64,000 bases of DNA from Mesodorylaimus sp. YZB2_4 (GCA_030248295.1 JASANH010001333.1:594604-658603), one strand, 5' to 3'; shown: positions 49,601 through 60,875, counted from the stretch's first letter. Made by a program: numbers and translations. The notes: generated by a model not told the origin, from the letters alone.

Positions 49601-51060
49601 CAAAATTGACAATTTTTCTAGGCAGGAGGGCCCCAGTTTCAGAAAGTGCGTTTTTTAGAAATAAAATGTCCATCTTTCTGAGTGACCATATTCGGCCAAA
49701 CTTACCCTTCGGTTCAGGCGGTGGTTCTAATCCCAATCTGATCTTTTCTTGTTCTTCTCGTTGCATTTCTTTTCGATTTTGTCTTCTTAATTTTTTTCGT
49801 TCTTTTTTTGTCAAAAATACTTTCAAATATTTTTTCTGTCCCGATTCGCCTGGTGCTCGTAATTGAATGGGATGCTCGACCAAATTTGTGATCGTCTGCG
49901 TCAAATCCGACTCGGAAATAGTATCGTCGTAAGTTTTATTATTGAGTATGACCGAATCCCACCATTCCACATTGGGAACAGCGAAATCGGACTAAAAAAA
50001 TTAATTAATTAACAAAAATTAATAAACAATTGAAAACTTACTAATTCCGCCGCCCTCGGAGCAACCATAGCCAATTTGACAGCTGATGAAATTCCAGTTT
50101 TTTTCGCGACTGATTGAATATCCTGTTGTAATTTTTCCAATCTGGTTTTTGCTCTCATTCGATTTGCCAATTGTTCGAATTCGCCTTTATCGTGAAATTT
50201 TAGTTGCCTTTTTTGTCTTATAGCGCCTTTGGCAACGACTCGAGGATCGAAAAAATGAGCAGCTTCAGTCGCTTTTTCTTCCACAGCTTGGGCCGTTTCT
50301 TTGACAACTTTTTTGAATTGAGCTCGTTTTTCAGCTCGAATATTAGCTTTTAATGTTGGTTCGCGATGAATCAGACGAATTTCACGTCCAGTCGTATCGA
50401 TCGTTCGACCTGCCGAATCCAAAATTAATGGAGTTGGTTGACCGGGTTGACGTTCGTGCGATTGATAATTGACCGTGGTGGACATATTTTTCATACGATT
50501 TGCTATACGTTCCTTTAAATCTTCAGTTCGTTGCGTTTTTTCCATGGCTTCTTGAAGAAATCTTTCCGCTTGATCTGGAGCAATTTTTTTAGGCGGAAAC
50601 ATCTGTTGTACCTAAGCAGAAAAATCGCAGAAATTGTCAAAAGTTATTAAGAAAAATGCGGTTCAGGGAAAAAAGGAAATTCTTTCTTTAAAAGAACAAA
50701 AAACTTGCAGAATTTTTACAAATTCACCTCTTTTTTTCGTTGTTCAATCATTCTTTGCGCCTGTTCCATAATTTCACGAATTTTAGGATCCATTGGTGCT
50801 GGTCCAATTTTTGTTTTATCACCGCTGGATTTCTTTTCCGATGATGAACCTTCTAATTTAATCGATTTTGCTGATGATTTTCCGTCGTCTGCGTCTTCGG
50901 CATCTTGGAACTAGAAAAATTAGGTGTCTTTTGACAAAATAACAAAATAAAACTTTAGAAAGAAATTGAAAACAATGTTTACAACTGATCATGAGAAAAA
51001 GAAAAAATTTACTCGTGATCTCCGCTTTCTGCCGGAGGATTGCTCTTCAACTGATGGCAT
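46630..51060 (-). CDS. PRPF3: U4/U6 small nuclear ribonucleoprotein Prp3 (PRPF3), seven exons
   Basis: Seven phase-compatible exons: 51060-51013, 50910-50728, 50611-50042, 49991-49706, 47883-47527, 46992-46844 and 46779-46630. Together they encode 580 residues. Hallmarks in order: an acidic/basic N terminus; [15 protein letters not shown]; the central PRP3 domain with [91 protein letters not shown] and [16 protein letters not shown]; and the C-terminal DUF1115 domain with [37 protein letters not shown], and [10 protein letters not shown] through HYWDL. Prp3 binds the U4/U6 duplex in the tri-snRNP and is needed for spliceosome assembly. The N-terminal PWI domain of the 683-residue human protein appears to be absent. 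Intron 4 (49705-47884) and intron 5 (47526-46993) carry unusual repeats. Confidence 0.95.
47030..47515 (+). repeat. Five-copy array with tRNA B-box-like cores in PRPF3 intron 5
   Basis: Units of about 110 bp each contain GGTTCGANNCC or a close variant (47039, 47153, 47246, 47374, 47482) followed by CTCAGGGCAACAGTTTTTGA and ATCATGCATCTAACACC-like sequence. No A box or tRNA fold accompanies them. The array lies antisense to PRPF3 transcription. Confidence 0.75.
48000..48260. repeat. GATCCGATCC-type repeat, copy in PRPF3 intron 4
   Basis: CGACCCGACCCTAGGCCTGA, GGTCCGATCCTGGG, CCGATCCGCTTCAGAAATAC and, at the end, GGATCGGTCGATGCTGGGTA. It closely matches 52545-52780 (CGATCCGACCCTAAGCCTGG, CTGATCCGCTTCAAAA, ATCGGTCGATGATGCGCG). 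Confidence 0.6.
48261..48370 (+). repeat. Repeat family D fragment in PRPF3 intron 4
   Basis: CAAGCAAGTCTTCCGAATAT, ACCTGCGGCTGAAACATG, CCCAGCCAGGGGAGATCC and CTACCAGGCGCC match the family seen at 39660, 43715 and 58320. Confidence 0.55.
48420..48850. repeat. Palindrome-rich GATCACT satellite in PRPF3 intron 4
   Basis: A dense array of GATCACTATCGATAGTGATC-type palindromes, including four near-exact copies of a 20-bp unit GATCATTAGTGATCACTGAA (about 48666-48745). Most units are self-complementary. Confidence 0.8.
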
Positions 51061-52034
51061 CTTAACCGTTGAATTCTGTTTATAATCTAGAGCCAATGAA
51101 AGATAAAAATTTTTATATTTTATAATGATCAACAAAGGATAAATCGATTCGAAATTCAAGTATCCTGTAGTTTGCTGTTTTTCCGCGCAATAGCAGACAC
51201 CGCGCACATTTGTTTTTTAAGAAAACAAAGGGCGCGAAGTTTAAATTTAGATATGTGTATAAAGTGGTTACTGTAGATGTGTGGGACTTAGGACTTGTTG
51301 CGAAGAGACACTTGAAGCATATCTGGCTGAAGAGGCGATTAATTTCATTAGCCAATTGAATAATTGGTGTCTTGTACGATTTCTAGTGGATATGAAGAGG
51401 AAATGCTGCATCTTTGACTCAGCTATCGAACTTTCAGGGTGGAGCATTAAAAAATACTTTGACTCACCTATCACACCCACGTTCACAGAAAGCATGCTGG
51501 ACCAGACCATCTGCTATCACACCATCCGACTCAGCGCTGACAAAAAGAACAGCAGCTGATAAGGACAACTATGACAAGATGGCCGCCAGGTCGTCCTCGT
51601 GACGTGACGTGTTCCCTAAAAAGAATAAAACAGAGTTGGCCATCCTTGGTCATTCGAGCCACAAAACGCGCGTCATATTCCAGTTTAGAAATAGGGCGGG
51701 ATCCCGATCCTGATCCCGACATCGAGGCATCTGGATTCTGCATATATTAGGCATAAGCACGCTAGATTCACTCTGACTCGTTATTTTTGCGATGATGCCC
51801 TATTGGGTCAGGGTTTCAGCTTTTCCGAAAGTCCCCGAAATGGACAGAGCTCGCAATATCCGCACTGCCTAACGTTACTCTGCCACACTGCCTACTATTC
51901 GAAATGCGCTGCTGGCAAAATTACTTTTTGGGCTTGTAGAAGTCGTGGCCGCTTACTCAGCCTCTATTTTTGTATCTAACTTTTTACTTTTGTCAAAGCA
52001 CTCAGCCTTAATTTCCTTTTTAAATCAGAGCTAC
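51061..52034. other. 5' region of PRPF3 and spacer
   Basis: No exon recognised. It should contain the PRPF3 promoter (minus strand), but no clear element was identified. Confidence 0.35.
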
Positions 52035-52385
52035 CAGGTTATTCCTCTAATCAATACGTGAGCACCCCAGTAACTCTAATTTGTGAACAAGATATGATGA
52101 CGCTGAAGGCTAGACCTCACAAAGTGCCACTACCGATCGAGTCTGTGCTCCCATCAGCTAGACAAATTATTGATTTTCGTGATCACAAGAAATCAAAGGG
52201 GGATTCCAGACATGAATGCATTGGGCATCCCTTTGAGAACCAAAGAAAATGTCTTTTCTGATTTCGAGTCACCTGGAAACTGGAAAACTGTGAGCACGAT
52301 TCATTCAAAAGGTCGATAAACCTCGTAGAGTTTGCGAAGCATTTTCGGCCACCCTTCCAATTATTCGAGACATACACGATGGAGA
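52035..52385 (+). pseudogene. C-type-lectin-like exon fragment, inactivated
   Basis: Closely resembles the middle of exon 3 of the lectin gene (55393-55770): VTLICEQDMM, ALPSASQIIDF-like VLPSARQIIDF, HKKSKGDSRHE and FRVTWKLENC are all recognisable. It carries an in-frame TGA where the intact gene has a serine codon (CTTTTC TGA), a lost cysteine (DFRDH for DFCDH) and small deletions. The 3' part diverges. Confidence 0.7.
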
Positions 52386-52544
52386 TGTACCGTAAACTTC
52401 ACACTATACTTTCAACAATTTTACTTGAGTCATACTCGCGAGTAACCATACAAAATCTATGCTAGGACAACAATAGGGCATGCTCGGCATGGCGTAAAAA
52501 CACCTGTTTTCAGGATGTTCAGATTCAAAACGATCTGTGCGTAA

Positions 52545-52780
52545 ACCCAGCATCAACCGATCCGACCCTAAGCCTGGATCTATCCTGATCCGATCCTACT
52601 GATCCGCTTCAAAAAATTAAAGATTGGTGGGAATGATGTGTTTGGCAACGAGTCTTCACCAGCCTGCTCTGCTTACTCGCTGCCACATTTTTCACTCTCT
52701 GTCACACAATTTCAAAGGACACACTCGGATCGGCGAATCGGTCCTGCCGGATCGGTCGATGATGCGCGTAATCCCTGAAA
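52545..52780. repeat. GATCCGATCC-type repeat, copy 3
   Basis: Shares its beginning, middle and end phrases with the copy in PRPF3 intron 4 (48000-48260). Confidence 0.6.
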
Positions 52781-52829
52781 ACGATCTGAAATCTAACTGA
52801 AAAGGGGTTAATAGAGCCTGAATAGGGAC

Positions 52830-53482
52830 CACTGCATGCAAAGTTGCACAAAAAAACTTCTTTTTATGCTAGGAACTTTATGAGGCTTCTATGAGAGTTT
52901 ACGGCGACACGAAGGACAATCATAGAAAGTAAAATAAAGAAGCAGAAAGAAGATAAATGTACAATGCGGTATGACTCAGACGCGCAGATGCCTCGGAGAC
53001 AATAACTCTGAGACAAGAAAACCGGATGAAGAAGGGGATGTCAGCAGATTGGCCCTATCGCGTCGCCATCGCTAGAAAAAAAGCGCAATAATTCATAATC
53101 TAGCCCAAGCTGCGTATATCAACGTACGCATTGCACGCATAGACCATTTTACAGTTTTTACTCACTTGAAACTTTTGAAACTCACAAAAAGAAAATAAGA
53201 GTAAAAAAACGTTAAAATATGCAAATTTTCTACCCCGCGGGTATATGCGCACAGATCACACAAAGTCCAATTCACTTAAGATATACGCAAACATACTGTA
53301 CATGATCTATTTTCAACTTTTTTGAAACTGTGAAATGGTCTATTGCGTACTGTAGAAACTAATTTGCGTATGCCTACTGTAAATCAAGTGGAATGCGTTT
53401 GCGTGCGCGTAGAAGCATCCAATTTTCAATGCGTGATACAGCACGCAAATTTTGCGTATGCGTATTTTGTACGCAACTAACT
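52830..53482. repeat. Dispersed repeat with GCGTATACGC end, copy 2
   Basis: Homologous to 18462-18945 along its length but interrupted at a TA by a 199-bp element (53142-53340). Confidence 0.65.
53142..53340. mobile_element. Tc1/mariner-type MITE with TA duplication
   Basis: The ends GACCATTTTACAGTTT and AAACTGTGAAATGGTC are 16-bp inverted repeats with one mismatch. Both sides carry TA (53140-53141 and 53341-53342). The homologous position in the sister repeat (18820-18821) has a single TA and no insert, which is an empty-site confirmation. No coding capacity. Confidence 0.9.
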
Positions 53483-53740
53483 ATGCGCTCAAGTCATGAT
53501 CGCGCACAGACACGCTAAGAACAAAAAGAGGGATGGAGCCAGAAATCGCAACTTCGAGGGCGCAAGGGGGTAGTTTTCCAGTCACTACGGTACTTGATGC
53601 GCCCTTCGCTGGCACCCTGCCGGTCCCAGTGCGAGGTTGCAACTGTATCTGGGTGGATCTGGTTGACCCGTTGAAGTGCGTATATCATATAATATAAGTC
53701 GCAGATCCTGTATGAAAACAGAAAGCACCAAGCTTTCTAG

Positions 53741-56472
53741 GAAGAGATATTGGACCCACCTGAAAAACTGATGAAGATGGTTTGGGATGATGGAAGCATC
53801 GACATAATTCAAGCAGATGTTTTCGGGACCTCCCTGAAGAATCAGTGGACATCGAGAGAAAAACAATTTTTCACTGCTCTAAATTCTCGAAACGGATCTT
53901 GGTGCTCCTATGACAATTCTACCACGGTGAATCCAGTGGCCCTGGTTTGCCAGCAAAATATGAGGAAACCAACGAAAAGGGGGAATGTTCTGGACATGCC
54001 ATTACGGCCTTTTGTACCCACCATTCCATCGGTCGATCGGGTGACAAATTTCTGTGATTACGACCAAGCTGCTGACGATCCTCGGGACAAAGATGTTGGG
54101 AACAGGATTTCTAATTCCTTAAAAAACCCAAACAAATGTTTGTTTACATTCCGACTTGATTGGAATCTTGCAACTTGCACACCCCATCACAAACCCACTA
54201 TATTTTTTGACATTGACAGAGCTCGCAAAATCTGCGCTGCCTACTCTGCGACCTTGCCTATTGTTCGGGATGATTTGGGGGTGATATTACTTGGAGCGTT
54301 TGGACAGATCATGGCCAATTACACAGCTTCTATCCCACTGGGAATAAAACAGTGGGTACGTTTTGTTGGTTTAGGGGCCAAGAAGGGCGTTAATTGGCTT
54401 TAACAAAAATGAGACCATCAGCCTATGAAAAAATGGAAGAGAAAGGGTTCAGGAGGATATAAGGGCAAATCATGCTACTTTTCCAGGTACAACTAAACAC
54501 GACCACAAAAATCTATTGGGATGATGGAAGCGAGGTCGAATTCAATGGCCATGACTGGCTGGATGCTGCTATCGGAACTTTGACAGTGCAGGATGCTCGC
54601 ATTGGAGGTCGATTGGGCTGGCGATCATTTAAAAATGGTGATGTAGATCGTCCACTAATATTTGTCTGCGAACAAAATCTGACAAGTATCAACTTTAAGA
54701 AATCTCCAACAACCAGCACCATGCATCCAACAACTCCACATGGTGGACCTGTTGTTCGGTTCTGTGATCCAAATCGCCCCTCTGATCCTCGCGATCAGCA
54801 CATCGTCATGAAAGCGACGTATCCAGTGAACATATCCAGTGGAACGTACGAAAAGTGTTTCATCCTGGTGAATAAAGAAATGGTGCGGCCATTCGCCAAA
54901 TGCCCAGCAGATGGCCCCAGCAGTTTTGAAGTTGATTTACAGCTTGGCCGAGATATCTGCAGTTCCTTCGATGCCACACTTCCCATTGCGAAAGGATCAG
55001 ATCAGAGCGCTCTTCTCGCCCATCTGGGGGCTACTCAAAACCAAGAGAGTGTGGTCGTTTTGGGACTGAGATCTTGGGCAAGTTCCTTGACGTCCACTTC
55101 CTGTTCCTGTTTTCTTTTATCTAACGTTATTGCCCGTTTTGCATCGCGCTCATGCGCACTTGAGGATAGGAACGCACGACAGGTTGCAGTTCCGTTTTGA
55201 CTTCTTGCTGTCCAATGTCTATGCCTTATTGCAGAGTATCGGAAAGCATTTTATGTATCACTTCGTTTGGGACGACGACTCGGTGAGCGACACATGGGGG
55301 GCTTCTTTCATGGCAAAAGATCAAAGTTGGAAACACCCCGATGATCCATCGAGACGATATTTAACAGCTGTTTATGCTAGAAACGGGGGCTGGTGGTCAT
55401 TCAATCAATACGTGACCAACCCAGTAACTTTGGTTTGTGAACAAAATATGAAGGCATTGAAGGCCAGACCCCACAAATTAACATTGCCACTGCCCATCGA
55501 GCCTGCGCTCCCATCAGCCAGTCAAATTATCGATTTTTGCGATCACAAGAAATCAGTGGGAGATCCTAGGCATGAGAGCATCGGGCACAGGGTGTATTAT
55601 CCCTTGGAAAACCCGAGAAAATGTCTGTTCTCATTTCGAGTCACCTGGAAACTAGAAAACTGTTTGCACGACTCATATAAAAAGTGGTCATTCGACGTTG
55701 ACAAAGCTCGTAGAGTTTGCAAAGCATTTTCGGCCACCCTGCCAATCATTCGAGACATACACGATGAAGATGCGCTGAGCGCACTGGGTTTCGTAGTGCT
55801 CAAAGGGGAGGGCTATGTTCCATTGGGGATCAGAAGCTGGGTGAGTAAGTATTTGACTTGAAGTAATATACAGGTTTCGACGGCTGAAACCGCATCAGTC
55901 TAACGAAGCAAAAGGTCCGTAGGTTCAGCGGAAGGGCCCTTTGTGGCGAGATGTTCAGACGCGCCAGCCAGAATCAGAATAAACAGTGAAAATTGTGCTA
56001 TATCTCTCGAAAAGTTTTGGGTTTTCAGTACACACTGTCCTCTGTCAAGAAAATTTATTGGGACGATGGGAGTGTTTATAAGTTCAATACATCGCACCCA
56101 TTCGATGGAGAGATTACATGGCAAATCGAATACGAGGGCCCACAAAGTTTTACATTACATTCCATTTCACAAAAAAATTGGACATCGTACAGGAACAATC
56201 AAACATTTACCAGCAGGATTGCACTTGTTTGCGAGCAGGATCTGTTGAAACCCGAATTCAGTAAACCAACAACGAAATGGGAGGCGGCAAGCATGGAGGG
56301 CGCAGCAACAATCCTTGCTTCCACAGACCGCAACCCTGTGACTCAGGCCTCGAATCAGGCCGTGCCAGCTCTCAAGACAACGCAAACAGTGCTGGTTCTG
56401 ATTCATGCCATTTTGCGCCTGTTTACTGCTGTTCATTGTGTGTTGACTAATCTGGGAATGATTGATATTTAA
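53741..56472 (+). CDS. Multi-domain C-type-lectin-like protein (5' exons missing)
   Basis: Four exons (53741-54355, 54487-55077, 55235-55840, 56029-56472), all phase 0, encode 751 residues up to a stop. Each exon starts with the second half of a lectin-like domain (W-DDGS ... LVCEQN), continues through a spacer with DFCD-like Cys and ends with the first half of the next domain (CLFSFRVTWKLENC, then ARRVC...ATLPI and LGIRSW). Domains are thus split at W|WDDGS by symmetrical introns. The penultimate Cys and the WND calcium site of classical C-type lectins are not evident, so calcium-dependent sugar binding is doubtful. Intron 2 seems to use a GC donor (TTGG|GCAAGT). The C terminus is hydrophobic (TVLVLIHAILRLF) and could be a membrane or GPI tail. 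A start exon with signal peptide was not found. Decayed copies flank it. Confidence 0.75.
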
Positions 56473-56789
56473 CTCATCAAATTTTTCATATATTATAGCT
56501 ATTTAAGTTGACTAGACCCTAATTTTGTAGGATAATCGTAAGTGCTATGTTGCATTGATGTTCTACATTTTCGTAAATCAATGGTTAAACCAAAGGAGGG
56601 CATCATGCCTGAGAATTACACTTTTTGGGTGTGACATACTGTTGATTTGAGTGAACCGAAATCGAGTTCACTCAGATGTGTTCAGAACCACTTTGAAAAG
56701 TGAATGGTTTTGTCTGTTGGTCTTGGTCAGCCATTGATTATAGCAAACTCACTGGCTGAATGTCTGGCTGGAATTGTCGCTATTTCACG

Positions 56790-58680
56790 TAAAACCACAG
56801 AGCGCCTTTCTGCACTTTTTTTTCCGCGATGGGTCCTGGTGGTCGATCGATGTTGCTTATCAGGGTAATCCAGTGTTTTTAATTTGTCAGCTTAATATGA
56901 GACCATCAACAGAAAGAGAAAAATTGTGACTTAAAACCTATCAATCCATCGATCGATCGATCGAGTGACAAATTTTTTTGATACATACGAGCAAGCCGGA
57001 GATGCTCTTGGGTATCCCTTTTTTTGAAGAATCGTTATCTGTACTAACGACTTTGTGTAGAGCACAAGATCCTGTCGATTTTGCAGGGCCATGAGCATCG
57101 CCAACTGTAAGCATAAATCCTCCACTACAGAGATATCGGGAAGCCAAAAGCAGCTGCTGAGTTCTGTGGCAAATCCATGTTCATATCCGCATTGTGCTGA
57201 CGGCATTCTCCTATGTCCATCAATATCTGCCTCGGTCAATCTTAAGCCGTGAACCAACTGTAATGTCGTGGAGTTATGTTTTAAAAGGTAACTTGCTTTT
57301 TATAAGTGCTGGAACTGACCACTTGGAGACCTGACAATGCACTCATCCGACAAGCTGTAATTGCATGCCGCGACCAGTGACGACAACTTTGTCGATTTCA
57401 ACATTTTGGTGAAACTCATTTACTGACTAGTCAGGCCGGCACTTGTCAAGCTCGTCAATGCCATGCAGGAACCTGGCCAGTAAAAATGACGCCGAGGCGA
57501 TAAAGATTTCGGGACCTTCATTCACCCATGTACAGGAGAATACCCGACAAAAGGAGTTGCCGAAAATTCTAAAAATTTAGATTCCCCAATAGGTTTTTTT
57601 ACTCACAGCCATATTCAGCTGAAAAAATAGTGTCTGCGAATTTAATATTCGCCCATAAAGTTCTTCATTCTGACACCTTGACAATCAATATCGGCACCAT
57701 CACATGTGCAGCATTTACCTGTGATGGATATGTCTATCATGTATTCTTCATCAAAATTCACATCGCGGAATCGATTTCAACAGAATGGAGAGACCGAAGA
57801 AGTTAAGTGAGTATTTGAATTGAAGTAATAAGCAACCTGGAACCTGGAACTAAGCACAGAATGTATAAACGGACTGTTAAATAGATCTAGCATGTTTAGT
57901 GGGTTTTTTTGGCGCACCCTTCGGAAACAGGATTCAATAGAGATCCTGTACATCTCAATAAGCTTGCTGTGATTTTTGCAGAACACGTCGTTTTCCGTTA
58001 AACAAATTCACTGGGATGATGGAAGTATTTATGAATTCAATACAACGCACCCTTTCAATGACGATATTACACGACACATCGAATACCAAGGCCAGCAAAA
58101 TGTTACAGTTCAATCCATTTTCCAAAAAGCTTGGACTTCGTACAGGAGCAATCATACATTTACCGACAGGTTTACACTCATCTGCGAACAGGATCTGTCA
58201 AAACCTGAATTTAGTAAATCATTGACGAAATGCAAGACGACAAACGCGTATAATCCAACAACAACCCTTATGTAATAGGCGGAATAGCCCTACATTGGAG
58301 AAGATACCGCGGGGAGCGGATGGACTCAAAGACACTCGAGGCAGGTCACCTAGTCGTAGGTGCCCGAGACATCAACCCGACGGGTTTCAGCCTCGCCTGG
58401 AGGAGCGTATCGAGCGGCCAACGAAGGCAGCTGATACGCTGTATGCGGCGGCCAATCAAGGCAACCCCATACTGCTCCGTGCATAAGGCGGCCAGTTAAG
58501 GCAACCAAATGCACTACCTTCTCCACAGGCCAAACACGCCTACTACACTTATCTCAACAGACCTCGGGCCTGTGACTCAAGCCTCGAATCAGGCCGTGCC
58601 CTGACAGGACAAAGCAAAAAGTGCTGGTTGTGATTCGTGCCATCTTGTGCCTGCTTACTGGAGTAGTTAGAGCGCGCGTC
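56790..58680 (+). pseudogene. Decayed second copy of the lectin-like gene
   Basis: Recognisable parts in order: 56815-56930 resembles the domain end of exon 1 (DGSWWS, NPVFLICQLNMRPSTE, then a stop); 56940-57020 resembles its spacer (NPSIDR, then a stop); 57795-57830 matches the intron-3 donor region (AGTATTTGAATTGAAGTAAT); 57980-58275 is a well-preserved copy of exon 4 (KQIHWDDGSIYEFNTTHPFN, then FTLICEQDLSKPEF); and 58560-58670 continues the exon-4 tail (CCTGTGACTCAAGCCTCGAA). A SINE splits exon 4 between these last two parts. Stops and missing exons make the copy non-functional, although exon 4 alone is still open. Confidence 0.7.
58277..58550 (+). repeat. Repeat family D insertion in the decayed lectin copy
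   Basis: Contains CTAGTCGTAGGTGCCCGAGA, CATCAACCCGACGGGTTTCA and GCCTCGCCTGGAGGAGCG, matching family D. It is followed by GGCGGCCAA-type short repeats and separates two halves of a former exon. Confidence 0.6.
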
Positions 58681-58857
58681 GCTACCATCAACTGTACTGG
58701 TCCGCGCTCGCTTTCCATGAACAGATTTCATGTGACGCCTCAATGAATATTTCGAACAAAATGTCTTGTCACATTTTGTGCATTCATCGGCGCCATTTTC
58801 GCCAGACGAGCTATCGTTATCGTTGACCATTTTCGAGAGTAATCCAAACCGAACCAT
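58549..58857 (-). CDS. Single C2H2 zinc-finger frame (exon or fragment)
   Basis: A 102-codon frame from ATG at 58857 with an acidic/serine N terminus and one good C2H2 finger at about 28-50 (CTKCDKTFCSKYSLRRHMKS, then VH), followed by GKRARTS. The C-terminal 40 codons (from about 58670 down) run antisense to the tail of the decayed lectin copy, so that part is unlikely to be genuine protein. The finger itself is convincing. The true gene may have been truncated by, or fused to, the lectin duplication, or may splice out before this point. Confidence 0.45.
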   Translation of the reverse strand: MVRFGLLSKMVNDNDSSSGENGADECTKCDKTFCSKYSLRRHMKSVHGKRARTSTVDGSDARSNYSSKQAQDGTNHNQHFLLCPVRARPDSRLESQARGLLR

Positions 58858-58987
58858 TCGCCAACTCGAAAAAATATGAAACTGGCAGATGCAACAAAAC
58901 TGTTGCCTTTTATCGTCATTTAGCAGTAAGCCCTCTCTTCACATTCATATGAGGAACAATATATGGAAGCATCAGGGCAGTGATTGC

Positions 58988-60875
58988 TCCACCGCTACCA
59001 TGAGCTGCTCCCCCGCTAACATGAGCAGCTCCACCGCTAACATAAGCAGCTCCACCGCTAACATGAGCAGCTCCACCGCTAACATGAGCAGCTCCACCGC
59101 TAACATGAGCAGCTCCACCGCTAACATGAGCAGCTCCACCGCTAACATGAGCAGCTCCACCGCTAACATGAGCTGCTCCCCGCTAACATGAGCTGCTCCC
59201 CCGCTAACATGAGCAGCTCCACCGCTAACATGAGCAGCTCCCCGCTAACATGAGCAGCTCCACCGCTAACATGAGCTGCTCCCCGCTAACATGAGCTGCT
59301 CCCCCGCTAACATGAGCAGCTCCACCGCTAACATGAGCAGCTCCACCGCTAACATGAGCAGCTCCCCCGCTAACATGAGCAGCTCCACCGCTAACATGAG
59401 CTGCTCCCCGCTAACATGAGCTGCTCCCCCGCTAACATGAGCAGCTCCCCCGCTAACATGAGCAGCTCCCCCGCTAACATGAGCTGCTCCCCGCTAACAT
59501 GAGCTGCTCCCCGCTAACATGAGCTGCTCCCCCGCTAACATGAGCTGCTCCCCGCTAACATGAGCTGCTCCCCGCTAACATGAGCAGCTCCCCGCTAACA
59601 TGAGCTGCTCCCCGCTAACATGAGCAGCTCCACCGCTAACATGAGCAGCTCCCCCGCTAACATGAGCAGCTCCCCGCTAACATGAGCAGCTCCCCGCTAA
59701 CATGAGCTGCTCCCCGCTAACATGAGCTGCTCCCCCGCTAACATGAGCAGCTCCCCGCTAACATGAGCAGCTCCCCGCTAACATGAGCAGCTCCCCGCTA
59801 ACATGAGCTGCTCCCCGCTAACATGAGCTGCTCCCCCGCTAACATGAGCAGCTCCCCGCTAACATGAGCTGCTCCCCCGCTAACATGAGCAGCTACCCGC
59901 TAATATTAGCAGCTCCCCCGCTAACATGAGCAGCTACCCGCTAATATTAGCAGCTCCCCCGCTAACATGAGCAGCTTCCCGCTAAAATGAGCAGCTCCCC
60001 CGCTAACATGAGCAGCTCCCCCGCTAACATGAGCAGCTCCCCGCTAACATGAGCAGCTCCCCGCTAACATGAGCAGCTCCCCCAACATGAGCTGCTCCCC
60101 GCTAACATGAGCTGCTCCCCGCTAACATGAGCAGCTCCCCCGCTAACATGAGCAGCTCCCCGCTAACATGAGCAGCTCCCCGCTAACATGAGCTGCTCCC
60201 CGCTAACATGAGCTGCTCCCCCGCTAACATGAGCAGCTCCCCGCTAACATGAGCTGCTCCCCCGCTAACATGAGCTGCTCCCCGCTAACATGAGCTGCTC
60301 CCCCGCTAACATGAGCAGCTCCCCGCTAACATGAGCAGCTCCCCGCTAACATGAGCAGCTCCCCGCTAACATGAGCAGCTCCCCGCTAACATGAGCTGCT
60401 CCCCGCTAACATGAGCTGCTCCCCCGCTAACATGAGCAGCTCCCCGCTAACATGAGCTGCTCCCCGCTAACATGAGCATCTCACCGCTAAACTGAGCTGC
60501 TCCCCGCTAACATGCTCAGCTCCCCCGCTAACATGAGCAGCTCCCCCGCTAACATGAGCAGCTCCACCGCTAACATGAGCTGCTCCCCGCTAACATGAGC
60601 TGCTCCCCCGCTAACATGAGCAGCTCCACCGCTAACATGAGCAGCTCCACCGCTACCATGAGCTGCTCCCCCGCTAACATGAGCAGCTCCCCCGCTAACA
60701 TGAGCAGCTCCACCGCTACCATGAGCTGCTCCCCCGCTAACATGAGCAGCTCCCCCGCTAACATGAGCAGCTCCACCGCTACCATGAGCAGCTCCACCGC
60801 TACCATGAGCTGCTCCCCCGCTAACATGAGCAGCTCCACCGCTACCATGAGCTGCTTTCCCGCTATCATGAGCGG
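58988..60875. repeat. 20/21-bp minisatellite, about 90 copies
   Basis: Unit CCGCTAACATGAGCAGCTCC with an optional extra A or C (21 bp) or none (20 bp). The palindromic core GAGC-N-GCTC has either A or T at its centre. 21-bp units keep a frame (MSSSTAN repeats on plus, LLMLAVE on minus) only at the two ends; 20-bp units in the middle break it. Variant units (GCTACC, GCTATC, AATATTAG) cluster at the edges and in the middle. Confidence 0.95.
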
